Shown: one piece after another, positions 8,185 to 16,750 of the stretch
How the letters are laid out: each line of letters starts with the position of its first letter
Position numbering within the stretch: the first letter of the stretch is position 1
Assembly: GCF_001908205.1 (NCBI RefSeq)
Contig: NZ_LGHL01000097.1
Span: 1-32,382, forward strand
Reading direction: 5' to 3'
From: Bradyrhizobium sp. NAS80.1
Lineage (GTDB): Bacteria > Pseudomonadota > Alphaproteobacteria > Rhizobiales > Xanthobacteraceae
Length of the DNA: 32,382 nucleotides
Made by a program: the position numbers and the translations under genes
The notes under the pieces: model-generated
What the model saw: only the letters and a program-made list of their open reading frames with translations
Told to the model about the DNA's origin: nothing
Databases searched by the model: none

Positions 8185-8436
8185 GCGTCAGCTCTCGATG
8201 TCTCGGGCGCATGCGGCGCCGAGTCTGCCTAACGAATGGTAAACAACCCCATCTAGCCGACGTAACTGGCGCAAGGCTGGTGGCGCCGCGAACACACCGG
8301 TGCGCGGCACGCCTGCAGGCTTGACGGCGTTTGCCTTCCGCCGGAAGATTCAAATGATCATCAACTGACCTGAACCATGGAGACGTTCGCTCCCAGCCAG
8401 TCCGACCCCCAGCAGCGAAACGCAATGGAGCTGACC

Positions 8437-8754
8437 ATGACCACGTTCGACAAGCGCGAGCAGGGCTTTGAGGCCAAATTCGTCCAAGACGAGGAGCTCA
8501 TGTTCAAGGCCGCGGCCCGATCCAACAAGCTGCTCGGGCTCTGGGCCGCAGCCCAGCTCGGGCTCAGCGGCGACGCCGCAGCGAGTTATGCGACGGTGCT
8601 GGTGACGGACCATCTGCAAAGTCGGACGATTGACGATGTCGTCGACAAGGTATCCGGCGATCTCGCCGGCACGGGGATAGCGCGCGAGCAGGTCGCGCAG
8701 AAGCTTCAGGAATGCCTTCACCAGGCCATGCAGCAGCTCCAAGCAGGCAGATGA
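8437..8754 (+). CDS. DUF1476 protein, F1-ATPase inhibitor zeta-subunit-like
   Basis: A 105-residue protein beginning MTTFDKREQGFEAKF, the signature start of DUF1476. In alphaproteobacteria the characterised member is the zeta subunit, which binds F1-ATPase and blocks reverse rotation. The KFVQDEELMFKAAARSNKLL and GLWAAAQLGLSG blocks match the family; the C-terminal half keeps the helical pattern (DDVVDKVSGDLAGTGI, then a helix ending LHQAMQQLQAG) but looks more diverged than usual. The start at 8437 is set by GGAG (8427-8430) with a 6-nt spacer; an in-frame start at 8377 would add 20 residues not seen in the family. CTTCCG-C-CGGAAG (8335-8347) is a short perfect palindrome upstream. No ATP synthase genes are nearby, so this may be a second, accessory copy; genome context is needed to tell. 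Confidence 0.85.
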   Translation: MTTFDKREQGFEAKFVQDEELMFKAAARSNKLLGLWAAAQLGLSGDAAASYATVLVTDHLQSRTIDDVVDKVSGDLAGTGIAREQVAQKLQECLHQAMQQLQAGR

Positions 8755-8774
8755 AAGAGGCGGGCCGCTGCGCC

Positions 8775-9040
8775 TCACTCGGCCTGCTTACGCGCGCCTG
8801 AATCGCTGAGCTTGTCGACGAAGGCGATCCCGATCGCAACGCGACGAAGGTAAGGTGGATTATGCCGATGATGGCCATCGCGAGCTCGATCTTCAGGACG
8901 CTCGCATTGACGCGGCCGAGCCATTCCGGCTCGTCGGAATGCCCCTGCAGGTCGAGCCGCGAGACGAACGTTTCGTAGCCGCCGGCGATGGCCACCACGA
9001 GCGAGATCATCACGACATTGATCAGCGCGAGCACGCTCAT
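8775..9040 (-). pseudogene. remnant of a UPF0114 (YqhA-like) membrane protein gene
   Basis: The minus strand reads MSVLALINVVMISLVVAIAG, then GYETFVSRLDLQGHSDEPEW and LGRVNASVLKIELAMAIIGI. This is the central part of UPF0114, where GYE-x-FVS-x-D and PEW are diagnostic. About 70 N-terminal residues that precede this part in the family are absent. After AMAIIGI the text goes straight to IHLTFVA, which in the family lies some 30-40 residues later. The frame must then shift by one base to read VAIGIAFVDKLSDSGARKQA and the stop at 8775. A truncation, an internal deletion (perhaps between similar I-x-I-H-L segments) and a frameshift together indicate a dead gene. Confidence 0.75.
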
Positions 9041-9136
9041 CGGACGCGAGACCGCGCGCCGCCACCTGCAGATCACGCGGCCACGTGCTATCGTCCGGGA
9101 TGGCCGCCGCGCTACGGCTTCGATCGGGAGGGGAAA

Positions 9137-9424
9137 GTGAGAAGCGTCTTTGGCAAAGGGTCGGGGAGGATCACGCTGGTTGCGGCGGTGATGCTTGGCG
9201 TCGGTGCCGCCGAGGCGTCGGCAACGCCGCTAACGCCGTTTCGCTACGAGGCGCAGGCACAACGCCATTGTCCGCACGACCAGGTGGTCTGGCTGGATTT
9301 CAGGAAGGGCGTTTACTACGGCAGGGGCCAGAAGCTTTATGGCCAAGGGTTTGATGGCAGCTTCGTCTGCCGGAGCGAGGCCCGCGATGGCTTCTACCGC
9401 CGCTCGCTTTTGGGCCTGCGCTGA
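9137..9424 (+). CDS. small secreted protein with conserved CP-D-x-VVW core
   Basis: A 95-residue protein from a GTG start with a strong ribosome site (GGGAGGGGAAA just upstream). The N-terminus is a signal peptide: basic start, then ITLVAAVMLGVGA and a likely cleavage after AEASA. The mature part has RHCPHDQVVWLDFRKGVYYG, then a Gly/Tyr-rich turn (RGQKLYGQGFDGSFVCRSEA) with two Cys that could pair. I recognise this layout (CP-x-D-x-VVW-...-G-x-Y...YG...Y-x-CE) as a frequent rhizobial family of exported proteins without known function. It is presumably periplasmic. The frame is open further upstream, but codons before 9137 are not supported by homology or a ribosome site. Confidence 0.7.
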   Translation: MRSVFGKGSGRITLVAAVMLGVGAAEASATPLTPFRYEAQAQRHCPHDQVVWLDFRKGVYYGRGQKLYGQGFDGSFVCRSEARDGFYRRSLLGLR

Positions 9425-9460
9425 GCGGCGCGTGATTCGAAATTCGCGGACGGGGGCCGA

Positions 9461-9589
9461 CTATTTCTGGCCCTGCAGCTTCACCGGCACGTGCGGGGAG
9501 GTGCTGATGACACGGGGACTCCCGTCAGGATAGGTGCGGTCGCCGCGGATCAAGGATTCCAGGACCAGAAAGAATTTCTCAGCAAGCAT
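9461..9589 (-). CDS. very small conserved-looking protein (42 aa)
   Basis: A minus-strand frame of 42 codons starting MLAEKFFLVLESLIRG and ending with ISTSPHVPVKLQGQK. GAGGG lies 8 nt before the ATG at 9589. An in-frame ATG five codons upstream (9604) also has a site (AAGAGG), so the start is ambiguous. The pattern of an amphipathic hydrophobic helix followed by YPDGSPRV and a basic proline tail is one I recall from short Bradyrhizobium proteins. No function is known. It is too short for usual ORF cut-offs. Confidence 0.55.
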   Translation of the reverse strand: MLAEKFFLVLESLIRGDRTYPDGSPRVISTSPHVPVKLQGQK

Positions 9590-9745
9590 TTGCGTCACCC
9601 TCATTGGTGATGGCCTCTTGAAATGAGTCGAGGCGCCGAACGCAGAAATTCAATCAACTAAACGGGAGCATGGGCAACGCGGACAAGGTCGGATGCTGCG
9701 TCGCGGTGTAGTTGTGGTTAGAAAAAGGGAAAGTTGTGGTGGTGC

Positions 9746-9844
9746 TCAGCCGAAGGCCAGTGCCACAAGGCTCGAGCAAAGAAGAACCAACCCGCCGGCG
9801 GTCAATGCCAGGAAGCCATCGGATACGAGGTCATGGTTACGCAT
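9746..9844 (-). CDS. possible tiny single-span membrane protein (32 aa)
   Basis: ATG at 9844 opens a 32-codon frame: a short polar start (MRNHDLVSDG) followed by one hydrophobic helix (FLALTAGGLVLLCSSLVALA) to a stop at 9746. GCAGGT lies about 6 nt upstream, a weak site. The clean polar-plus-membrane layout argues for a real micro-protein, but chance cannot be excluded. It lies between two other tiny frames on the same strand. Confidence 0.4.
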   Translation of the reverse strand: MRNHDLVSDGFLALTAGGLVLLCSSLVALAFG

Positions 9845-9946
9845 GGGACACCTGCCGCTCTCGTTTTCAATGCTCGATCGGATTGATTAAGATTATCCGA
9901 ACGCGCCGTCTGAAAGAGGTGATGCTTGCCGCCCGCACGAATGGCC

Positions 9947-10036
9947 TCAGGCCCGCGTGCGGTAACCTTCAAACGCATGAGCCAGGAAGATCCCCGCGCT
10001 TACCAGACCCATCAGTGCCGAAACCGTCTCGATCAT
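9947..10036 (-). CDS. possible tiny membrane protein (29 aa)
   Basis: ATG at 10036 opens a 29-codon frame starting MIETVSALMGLVSAGIFLAH and ending EGYRTRA. It has one hydrophobic segment and a positively charged C-terminus, the orientation signal expected for a small inner-membrane protein. The text resembles short membrane proteins I recall in Bradyrhizobium. The ribosome site is weak (GGAA about 8 nt upstream). An open minus-strand frame without an obvious start ends at 10039, 2 nt before this ATG, so coupling to something upstream is possible. Confidence 0.45.
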   Translation of the reverse strand: MIETVSALMGLVSAGIFLAHAFEGYRTRA

Positions 10037-10379
10037 CGTCAATTTCCATTCCGCCCCTGCCAGCCGAGAAAACGCGTGCGGCCTTGCACAGTCAAAAGAA
10101 TTCCGGTGAGCGCCGAGACAATGGGGGTGGAGTGAGGATTCGGCGCAACAGCCTGTCCGGGAGTGGCACAGAACAGGGGGGCCCGCGCTCCGTAGATGAA
10201 CGGGGAGAAGCGAACGCCCTGTTTACCATACCGGTGCGATCGCTGTGGGCTCCCCATTTCCGCCGTGTTCAGGTTGCGATATCGTTACGACTTCCGACGC
10301 GGTGGTGGGCCGCCTCGGAGCAAGGGACCGGACCGCGCTCCCCGTGGCCAAAGCGGGTTGGATGCGCGCCTCCGGCGAA
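10037..10379. other. gene-poor region upstream of rlpA
   Basis: 343 nt with no gene I can support. The RlpA frame stays open leftwards to an ATG at 10245, but the extra residues look like out-of-frame text and precede the signal peptide. A minus-strand frame ending at 10039 contains VSALTGILLTVQGRTRFLGW, but it has no good start codon close by. No clear promoter or terminator was found. Confidence 0.35.
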
Positions 10380-11330
10380 ATGGTATTGGGGCGAATGGGG
10401 ATCCGACGGTCAGATTCGGTTTTGCGGGTTGCGCGCGGTGTCGCGGCGGCTGCGACATGCCTCGCGGTCGCCAATTGCGCGTCCTCCAACAAGTTCGCCA
10501 GCCGCGTCGATCCGAAATACGGCGTGTCCTCGAGCCCCCGGGTGGTGGCCTGGGGTGATCCAGTCCCGAAGGGCGGCGGCACCTATCGCGTCGGCAAGCC
10601 CTATGTCGTCGCGGGCCGGACCTACGTGCCGGAGGAGGACGTCAACTATCGCGCCGAGGGCATGGCGTCCTGGTATGGCGACGATTTCCACGGCCGCCTG
10701 ACCGCCAATGGCGAAGTGTTCGACATGGGTTCGCTGACAGCGGCGCATCCTACCTTGCCGATGCCGTCCTATGCGCGGGTGACTAACGTGGCGAACGGCA
10801 AATCGCTGATCGTCCGCGTCAACGATCGCGGGCCATATCACGGCAACCGGCTCATCGATGTCTCGAACAAAGCCGCCGAACTCCTTGAATTCAAAGGCCA
10901 TGGTGTCGCCAAGGTCCGTGTCGAATATGTCGGCCGGGCACCGCTCGAAGGCTCCGACGACCGCCAGCTGATCGCGACCCTGCGCACCGGGATTCCGGCG
11001 CCGTCGCCCTCGATGGTCCGGGTCGCTTCGGCTAGGCCGTTCGTGCCCGAGCTGCCGTCGTCGAGCCGTGGCGCCGTTCGCGGCGAGGTTCCAATGCCGG
11101 AGGGGCGGCCCTACAATCTCGGCAACACCTCCGTCGACATGGCTTCGCTCAATGCGACCTCGGAGATGTCAGCGTCGAGCCGTAGCCGGGGCCGGGCGCT
11201 CCAGAACGCGCGGGCCGTGTCCTATGACGAGGACGGCCGCTACGCGACCGAGAGCGCGCCGTCAGCCGCCTATGGCTCGGACGGCGTCGCCGAGGCCCGC
11301 AGCATCCTGAGTGGCCGCGGCCTCTATTAA
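10380..11330 (+). CDS. rlpA: RlpA-family septal ring lytic transglycosylase
   Basis: An exported protein with a double-psi beta-barrel (DPBB). RlpA cleaves peptidoglycan glycan strands lacking stem peptides, typically at the septum. With the start at 10380 (316 residues), a basic N-terminus and hydrophobic stretch end in LAVANC with Cys 33. This is a possible but imperfect lipobox, since Asn precedes the Cys. The DPBB spans about 94-180 and carries the family motifs GMASWYGDDFHGRLTANGE, LTAAHPTLP and RVNDRGPYHGNRLIDVS, including the His and Asp positions linked to catalysis in E. coli RlpA. The C-terminal ~130 residues are low-complexity (Ser/Arg/Ala) and no SPOR domain is visible. In-frame ATGs at 10362, 10380 and 10395 are all plausible, as is 10245 formally. 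It stands alone and converges with the autotransporter. Confidence 0.88.
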   Translation: MVLGRMGIRRSDSVLRVARGVAAAATCLAVANCASSNKFASRVDPKYGVSSSPRVVAWGDPVPKGGGTYRVGKPYVVAGRTYVPEEDVNYRAEGMASWYGDDFHGRLTANGEVFDMGSLTAAHPTLPMPSYARVTNVANGKSLIVRVNDRGPYHGNRLIDVSNKAAELLEFKGHGVAKVRVEYVGRAPLEGSDDRQLIATLRTGIPAPSPSMVRVASARPFVPELPSSSRGAVRGEVPMPEGRPYNLGNTSVDMASLNATSEMSASSRSRGRALQNARAVSYDEDGRYATESAPSAAYGSDGVAEARSILSGRGLY

Positions 11331-11380
11331 GCGATCATCGCTCCATTGACGGCCGTCTGTGTCCCAGCCTCGGCGCGGGT

Positions 11381-14300
11381 TCAGAACGGCACCTGAGCAC
11401 GTCCCCTGAAGGTCCAGACCTGCGTGTTGCCGCCGACGCCGCCGAGCTCGGCACCGACGCCAAGGGTTGCGCCGCTCGCAAGCCGCGCACCGACGCCGCC
11501 CGTCACCCGCGCTGACCAGCCCTGAAGCAGCGGCGTCGAGGCGAGCGGGACGCCGCCCGCGGCAACGATCGCGGCAGCCTGGTCGTCGGTGAAGTAATAG
11601 TCGGCATATAGGCCGACATAGGGTGCGAGCAGCACGTTATCGAGCCATTGCACGGGGTAGCTCACCTTGTTGCCGGCCGAGGCGCGGCCGTTGGCAAAGT
11701 TGTGGGCAGACTGCTGGATGCCGAGCGAGTCGACATAGGCATTTTCCCGCTCCCACAGCGCATAGACCTTGGCCGAGGGCTCCACGTAGAAGCCGGCCCA
11801 TTTATAGGTGCCGGTGAAGCCGGTCGAGACCAGCCACCGATTGCCGTTGAAATTGCCCTGTGCCGTGCCGGCTAGACCGTCATAGCCGATGCCGGAATAG
11901 GCCACGGCGGCGTCGTAGCGCAGCGTCGGGATGATCTTCCAGCCGAGATAGGCGCCGACCGTCCAGCCATCGCCCTTGAGCTTTCCGTTGACGCTGTCGT
12001 CGGTGTAGCTGAAGTTTTCATAACCGCCGAGCACGCCTACGAGCAGGTCCGGTCTGGCGCGATAGGTCAGCCCCATCAGCGCGTTCACCTGCTGGCCATG
12101 GAGCGAGGCCTGGTTGACCTGGCCGACACCAAAGGAGTTCGATGAATTCCAGCGATCGACGCCGCTTCCACGGATGTCAGCCCAGAGCAGCCATTGCTTG
12201 TCCTGGTGCCATTTCGGCACCGCCTTCCGCGGCATTTGTTGGTCGATCGCGGCGAATGCATCGTCGACGCGCGAGCCGCCGCGCCGCCCGCGTCCGCCGC
12301 CGTCCGGGCCCGCATTGCGCTCGGTGCCATACGCACTGCGTGAGGCACCGCTGCTGCCCGCTGCTGCATCATCGTCATCGCGCGGATCGGCGGAGAAGTT
12401 GATCCGCATGCGCCCATTGCCCGGTGTGACGAGCGAGCCGCCATCCGTGGTGAACCCATCGGAGATGGCGTCGTCGATGGCCCCGGAAATGGCTTGGCCG
12501 GAATTCTGCGCCACCGCCTTGGTCACATTGAGCTGCAAGGCGCGCAGCTTGAGACTGTCGGCGGGCACGTTCACGCTTTGCGCCAGCGCGGTCGACGTGC
12601 TCGGTGCGAACAGCGCGCTGCCGCCGTAGCTTGAGGTGACGGTGTGGTTGCCGACGGCAAGCGCCGACGTCGTGAACGTGGCAACGCCCCCGCTCAGGGT
12701 TCCGGTGCCGATCGCGCTGCCATTGTCGCTGAAGGTCACCGTGCCGGTCGGCGTGCCGCCCGCGCCGGCGACGGTCGCGCTGAATGTCACGGGCTGGCCG
12801 AACTGGCTCGGATTGAGCGACGAGGTAAGGGCGACCGTGGTGGCGACCTGTCCGACGGAGAGGCTGAAGGTCGAGCTGGCCGTTGCGCTGTTGGTATCGG
12901 TGACCGTGACCGTGAAGGTCGTCGTCGGTTGCGGCGTGGTCGGCGTGCCGCTGAGTGATCCCGTGGCGGTGTTGAAGGAAAGGCCGGCGGGCAACGCTGG
13001 GGAGATCGCATAAGTTAGTGCGCCGGTTCCGCCCGAACCGGTCACCGGCGTAAATGGCGTGACGGCCTGGTTGATCGGCAGTGCTTTGGACGGAACGGCC
13101 GTGGTCGCTGTCACCGCACCGTTGACGGTAAGGCTGAATGTGTTCGTCGCGGTCGCGCTGTTGGCATCCGTCACGGTGACGGTGAACGTGGTGGCTCCGA
13201 TCGTCGCGGTCGGCGTGCCGGAAATGCTACCGTTCGACGTACTGAACGTGAGACCTGCGGGCAGGGCGGGCGATACGCCGAAGGTGAGCGGCGCAGTGCC
13301 GCCGCCGCCGGTGACCGGCGTGAACGTCGTTACGGCTTGATTGGCAGTCAGCACGGTCGAGGGCACCGCTTGTACGGCCGTCACCGCGCCGCTGATGGTC
13401 AGGCTGAACGAATTGGTCGCGGTCGCAGAGTTGGCATCCGTCACAGTGACGGTGAACGTCGTCGCGGCGAGCGTGACCGTCGGAGTGCCCGTGATCTGCC
13501 CCGTGCTCGTATTGAAATTCAGCCCGGTCGCCAGGGCCGGTAAAACCGAGTAGGACAAGGGAGTCGAGCCGCCCGCGCCCGTCACCGGTGTCACCGGCGT
13601 CACCGCGTGATTCTGGGTCAGCGGGATCGAGGGGACAGCCTGGGTTGCCGTCACCGGGCCAGTGATGGTCAGGCTGAACGTGTTGCTTGCGGCCGCACTT
13701 TTGGTGTCGGTCACGGTCACTGTGTAGATCGTGGTTGAGCTTACCGCACTAGGCGTGCCGGTGACCTGCCCGTTGCTGGTATTGAAGCTCAAGCCGGCGG
13801 GCAGCGTCGGCGAGACGACGTAGACGGGGGGTGCCCGTGCCGCCGGCACCAGTCACCGGCGTGAATGGTGTCATGGCATGTCCGACCGTGCCTGTGGCCG
13901 CTGCGACCGCCTGGGTTGCCGTCACAGCGGCGTTGACCGTCAGGCTGAACGTATTGCTCGCAGTCGCCAAGTTCGTGTCGGTCACCGTGATCGTGAAGCT
14001 CGACGCCGTTTGCGTCGCTGTCGGCGTACCCGAGATGGCGCCCGTCGAGCTGTTGAGCGTCAGGCCGGTCGGGAGCGATGGTGAGACGGCATAATTGAGC
14101 GGCGCGGTGCCTCCGCCGCCCGTAACCGGCGTGAACGGTGGCGTGGCGTGATTTTGCGTCAGCGTAACCGCAGCGATCGACTGCGTCGCGGTGACCGCGC
14201 CGTTCACGGTCAGCGAGAATGTCGCCGACGCGGTGGCGTTGTTCGCATCGGTGACAGTGACAGTGAAGGTGGACGTGGCGAACGTTGCCGTCGGCAAGCC

Positions 14301-15713
14301 AGTGATTGCGCCGTTCGCGGTGTTCAGGTTCAGCCCCGCCGGAAGTGACGGGCTGATCCCGTAGCTGAGCGGCGCCTTTCCGCCGCCGCCGGTCACCGGG
14401 GTGAAACTGGTCGCAGCCTGGTTCACCGTGAGCGTCTTCGACGCCACTGCTTGCGTTGCGTTGACGGCAGCGTTGACCGTCAGGCTGAACGTATTGCTCG
14501 CCAGCGCGTTGTTGGCATCGGTGACGGTGACGGTATAGGTCGTAGCCGCGCTGGTTGCGGTCGGCGATCCCGTGATGGCGCCGGTCGCCGTATTGAACGT
14601 GAGGCCGCTCGGCAGCGCCGGCGAGATCCCGTAGGTCAGCGGCGCCGTGCCGCCCGATCCGGTCACGGGCGTGAAATTGGTCGTGGGCTGATTCTGCGTC
14701 AGCGTCTGGGATGCGATCGCCTGCGTCGCGGTTGGTCCGGTGACGGTCAGCGGCGTGGCCGTCGTGGCGGCGCCTCCGGTTACGGCGCTGGGACCGGAGG
14801 CTGAAACCGTCCCTGTCGTATAGGAGTAGCTGCCGGGGGTCGTGGACGACACGATGAGCGTTACCGTGCAGCTAGAGCTGGAATTGAGGCTCGCGCCGCT
14901 CAGGCTGAGGCTGTTGCCGGCAAACGTCGCCGTGCCGCTGGTACAGGTCGTTGCCGGACTGCTGCCGTTCAAATTCACGGGCAGCCCACTTGCCACGACC
15001 GCAAGGCCGGTGAGCGTGAAACTGTTCGGATTGGTGATCGTCAGTGTCAGTGTCGAGGTCGAGCCCGACGCGGTCGTGATCGAGGTTGGCGAGAATGCCG
15101 CAGTGATGGTCGGAGCAACAGCGGGCAGGTTGACCGTGATCGTGAACGAGGTGTCGGTGAATGTAGGCGTGAAATTACACGTGTTGCCTGGATTGCAGCC
15201 GCTCGCGTACCAAAGCGTGATCGTGTCGGTGCCGCCTCCTGAGAGGGAGTTTATCCGGATATCGTATTCATCAGTGTGGTTTTGGTTGGCTCCGTTGTCG
15301 ACAGGAACGAGCGTATAGGTGGCCTTGGCCGACGTATAGTTCAGGTTCGTTAAAGTCACACCTCCGGCAGTCATCGGATAGTTGTTGAAAGCGTCGATGT
15401 TCGGATTGGCGCCGTTCGAGGAGCCGTAGAGACCAAACGAAACCGTAGCGTTGGTCACGCAAAGACCGACCGCGTTGCCTGCGCCGGTCCCGTTGATCGT
15501 GATCGTTGCGCCGGAGCCCGTGCCGCTCGTGAAATTGCACGCAGCGTTGGCCGCCACCATGGCGCTGAGCATCAGGATGGCCGCGATGCAGATGCGCTGG
15601 GCCGTACTCCAAAGGGTCCGCAATGTCCGCCGAGGTTCAGCTCGGCTTCTGCGCGCCGCGTCCGCCAACTCCCCGGTTACTGCTGGCACGGCCGCAGCAA
15701 ACGCGTGACTCAC
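11381..15713 (-). pseudogene. giant autotransporter with seven putative-Ig repeats, split by one frameshift
   Basis: Surface protein of about 1,440 codons. GTG at 15713 is preceded by GAGGGGG. A long signal sequence (extended basic N-region, then AAILMLSAMVAANA) is followed by a Cys-containing beta-rich domain and a Ser/Thr-rich domain of the bacterial 'ITNPNS' type. Seven 90-residue He_PIG-type repeats come next (LPAGL-x-F-x(3)-G-x-I-x-GTP, then TFTVTVTD), then a different Ig-like domain (TVALTSSLNPSQFGQPVTFS) and an Arg/Gly/Asp-rich linker. The last ~280 residues form an autotransporter beta-barrel ending RAQVPF, with the terminal Phe typical of BAM substrates. In repeat 4 the frame breaks at a G6 run (13826-13831). 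The upstream part reads out of frame to a stop at 13749; the downstream part continues in the other frame, open from about 13849. Removing one base restores a repeat of the expected length. Either a phase-variable or dead gene, or a base-call error. Confidence 0.85.
12840..14735 (-). repeat. seven tandem ~270-bp repeats coding for putative-Ig domains
   Basis: The unit starts near (A)TQAV and ends near FSLTVNGAVT; each is 90 codons and they are head to tail. Repeat 4, containing the frameshift, is one base longer. Repeats share long blocks such as FTPVTG-GGGTAPL and TVTVTDAN. Units differ enough to be distinguishable, so they are old duplications or have been partly homogenised by recombination. 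Confidence 0.85.
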
Positions 15714-15791
15714 CGATCCCCCTCGCGGCAGCTCTCGACAGCAGAGCTTCCGTCCCGAAATTCCTGATCGCGAAATGACTCATGTATATCT

Positions 15792-15834
15792 TCGCTTGCA
15801 TTTAGGAGCGGACGCCGCACGCAAATGCAAGCGA
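15792..15834. repeat. perfect 12-bp inverted repeat upstream of the autotransporter
   Basis: TCGCTTGCATTT (15792-15803) and AAATGCAAGCGA (15823-15834) are exact inverted copies separated by 19 nt. The loop itself holds a small GCGG-ACG-CCGC stem. It lies 79-121 nt upstream of the autotransporter GTG, where an mRNA leader or promoter would be. No T-run follows on either strand, so a classical terminator is not supported. A regulator-binding site or a structured 5' leader are the two readings. Confidence 0.7.
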
Positions 15835-15968
15835 GCGCAGGCGCAAGCGTCTCGAAAACCCATCTTGTGAAACTAGTTTCCGGCGAACCGTTGCATTGTG
15901 GCAACAAAAGTATGCTTGCGTAACAATTGCCGGAATGACGTAAAGACCATTTGTGGTTGTTCACCCGC

Positions 15969-15997
15969 TTGACTGTCAACATGGGCTGTTCAACAAT
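15969..15997 (+). promoter_or_regulatory. sigma-70-like promoter for the tail-collar operon
   Basis: TTGACT (15969-15974) and AACAAT (15992-15997) are spaced by 17 bp, about 100 nt upstream of the first tail-collar ATG. The -35 matches 5 of 6 and the -10 matches 4 of 6 of the consensus. No competing promoter was clearer in this intergenic region. Confidence 0.4.
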
Positions 15998-16096
15998 CTA
16001 AGCGAGTGGACCACACAGAGTTCATTTTTATTTATGCATCGCTGTCGTTCTCACGTCAGCGCGCGACAGGCCGTCTGATTTTTGGGGGAAGGGGTC

Positions 16097-16639
16097 ATGC
16101 CGTACCAGCCGATTCTCGGCCAGATCATGCCTTTTGCGGGTGCCGTGATTCCCAGAGGCTGGGCGCCTTGCAACGGCGCATTGTTGGCGATCCAGACCAA
16201 TCAGGCGCTGTTCTCGTTGATCGGTACCTATTACGGCGGTGACGGTGTCCGAACCTTTGGGCTCCCGGATCTTCGCGGCCGTGCCATCCTCGGCTCGACT
16301 GGCAACGGCGGCCAGTATCCGGTGGGCATGACCAGCGGATCGATGTCGGTCACTCTCACCGTGCCTCAGCTACCGAGCCACAATCACCTGATCCAGGCGG
16401 TTGCGACGAGCGGAAGCGGACGTGGTGCTCCGCCTGCCAACAACATTTTTGGCACGAACACGCTGCCGAGCGATAACCCGAAGAAGATATTTGGGACAGC
16501 CGGGAGCGCCGAGACGCCATTGGCATCCGGGACCAATCTGGTGAACGAAGGCAGTGGGCAGGCGCACAACAACATGCAGCCCTACCTCGCGATCAGCTAT
16601 CTGATCGCAACGCAGGGGGCTTATCCGTCGCGAAACTGA
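16097..16639 (+). CDS. phage tail collar domain protein (MdpB-like), copy 1
   Basis: A 180-residue protein with an N-terminal tail-collar domain (Pfam Collar type) over about residues 5-65: IMPFAGAVIPRGWAPCNG, ALFSLIGTYYGGDGVRTFGL and PDLRGRAILG. The C-terminal half has the family's SHNH motif after LTVPQLPS, a variable Gly/Ser/Asn-rich part and a conserved end (GQAHNNMQPYLAISYLIATQ). Such proteins are annotated as microcystin-dependent protein MdpB or phage tail protein; in phages the domain is part of trimeric tail fibres. No signal peptide is seen. The ATG at 16097 has GGGGGAAGGGG just before it; an in-frame TTG at 16082 is less likely. It is first of three tandem paralogues, followed by a GNAT gene. 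Confidence 0.88.
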   Translation: MPYQPILGQIMPFAGAVIPRGWAPCNGALLAIQTNQALFSLIGTYYGGDGVRTFGLPDLRGRAILGSTGNGGQYPVGMTSGSMSVTLTVPQLPSHNHLIQAVATSGSGRGAPPANNIFGTNTLPSDNPKKIFGTAGSAETPLASGTNLVNEGSGQAHNNMQPYLAISYLIATQGAYPSRN

Positions 16640-16750
16640 TCGGCCGCGCAGCGGCATGTTCGCAAACGAAATCCGTCCACATCAATTTCGAATAGTTGCG
16701 CATTCACCGATCGGATCGGAACGGGGCGCATAAGCAAGGGATCATATCCG

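Noticed and set aside
9712..10701. 329-codon plus-strand frame overlapping the rlpA start
   Set aside because: No domain; overlaps RlpA in another frame and contradicts the better supported micro-protein and RlpA frames.
12840..14735. CRISPR-like or satellite interpretation of the regular repeats
   Set aside because: The period is ~270 bp, without short conserved repeats and unique spacers, and translates into protein domains.
16643..16655. GCCGC-GCA-GCGGC hairpin after the first collar gene as a terminator
   Set aside because: Short stem with no following T-run; may affect mRNA folding but is not a convincing terminator.
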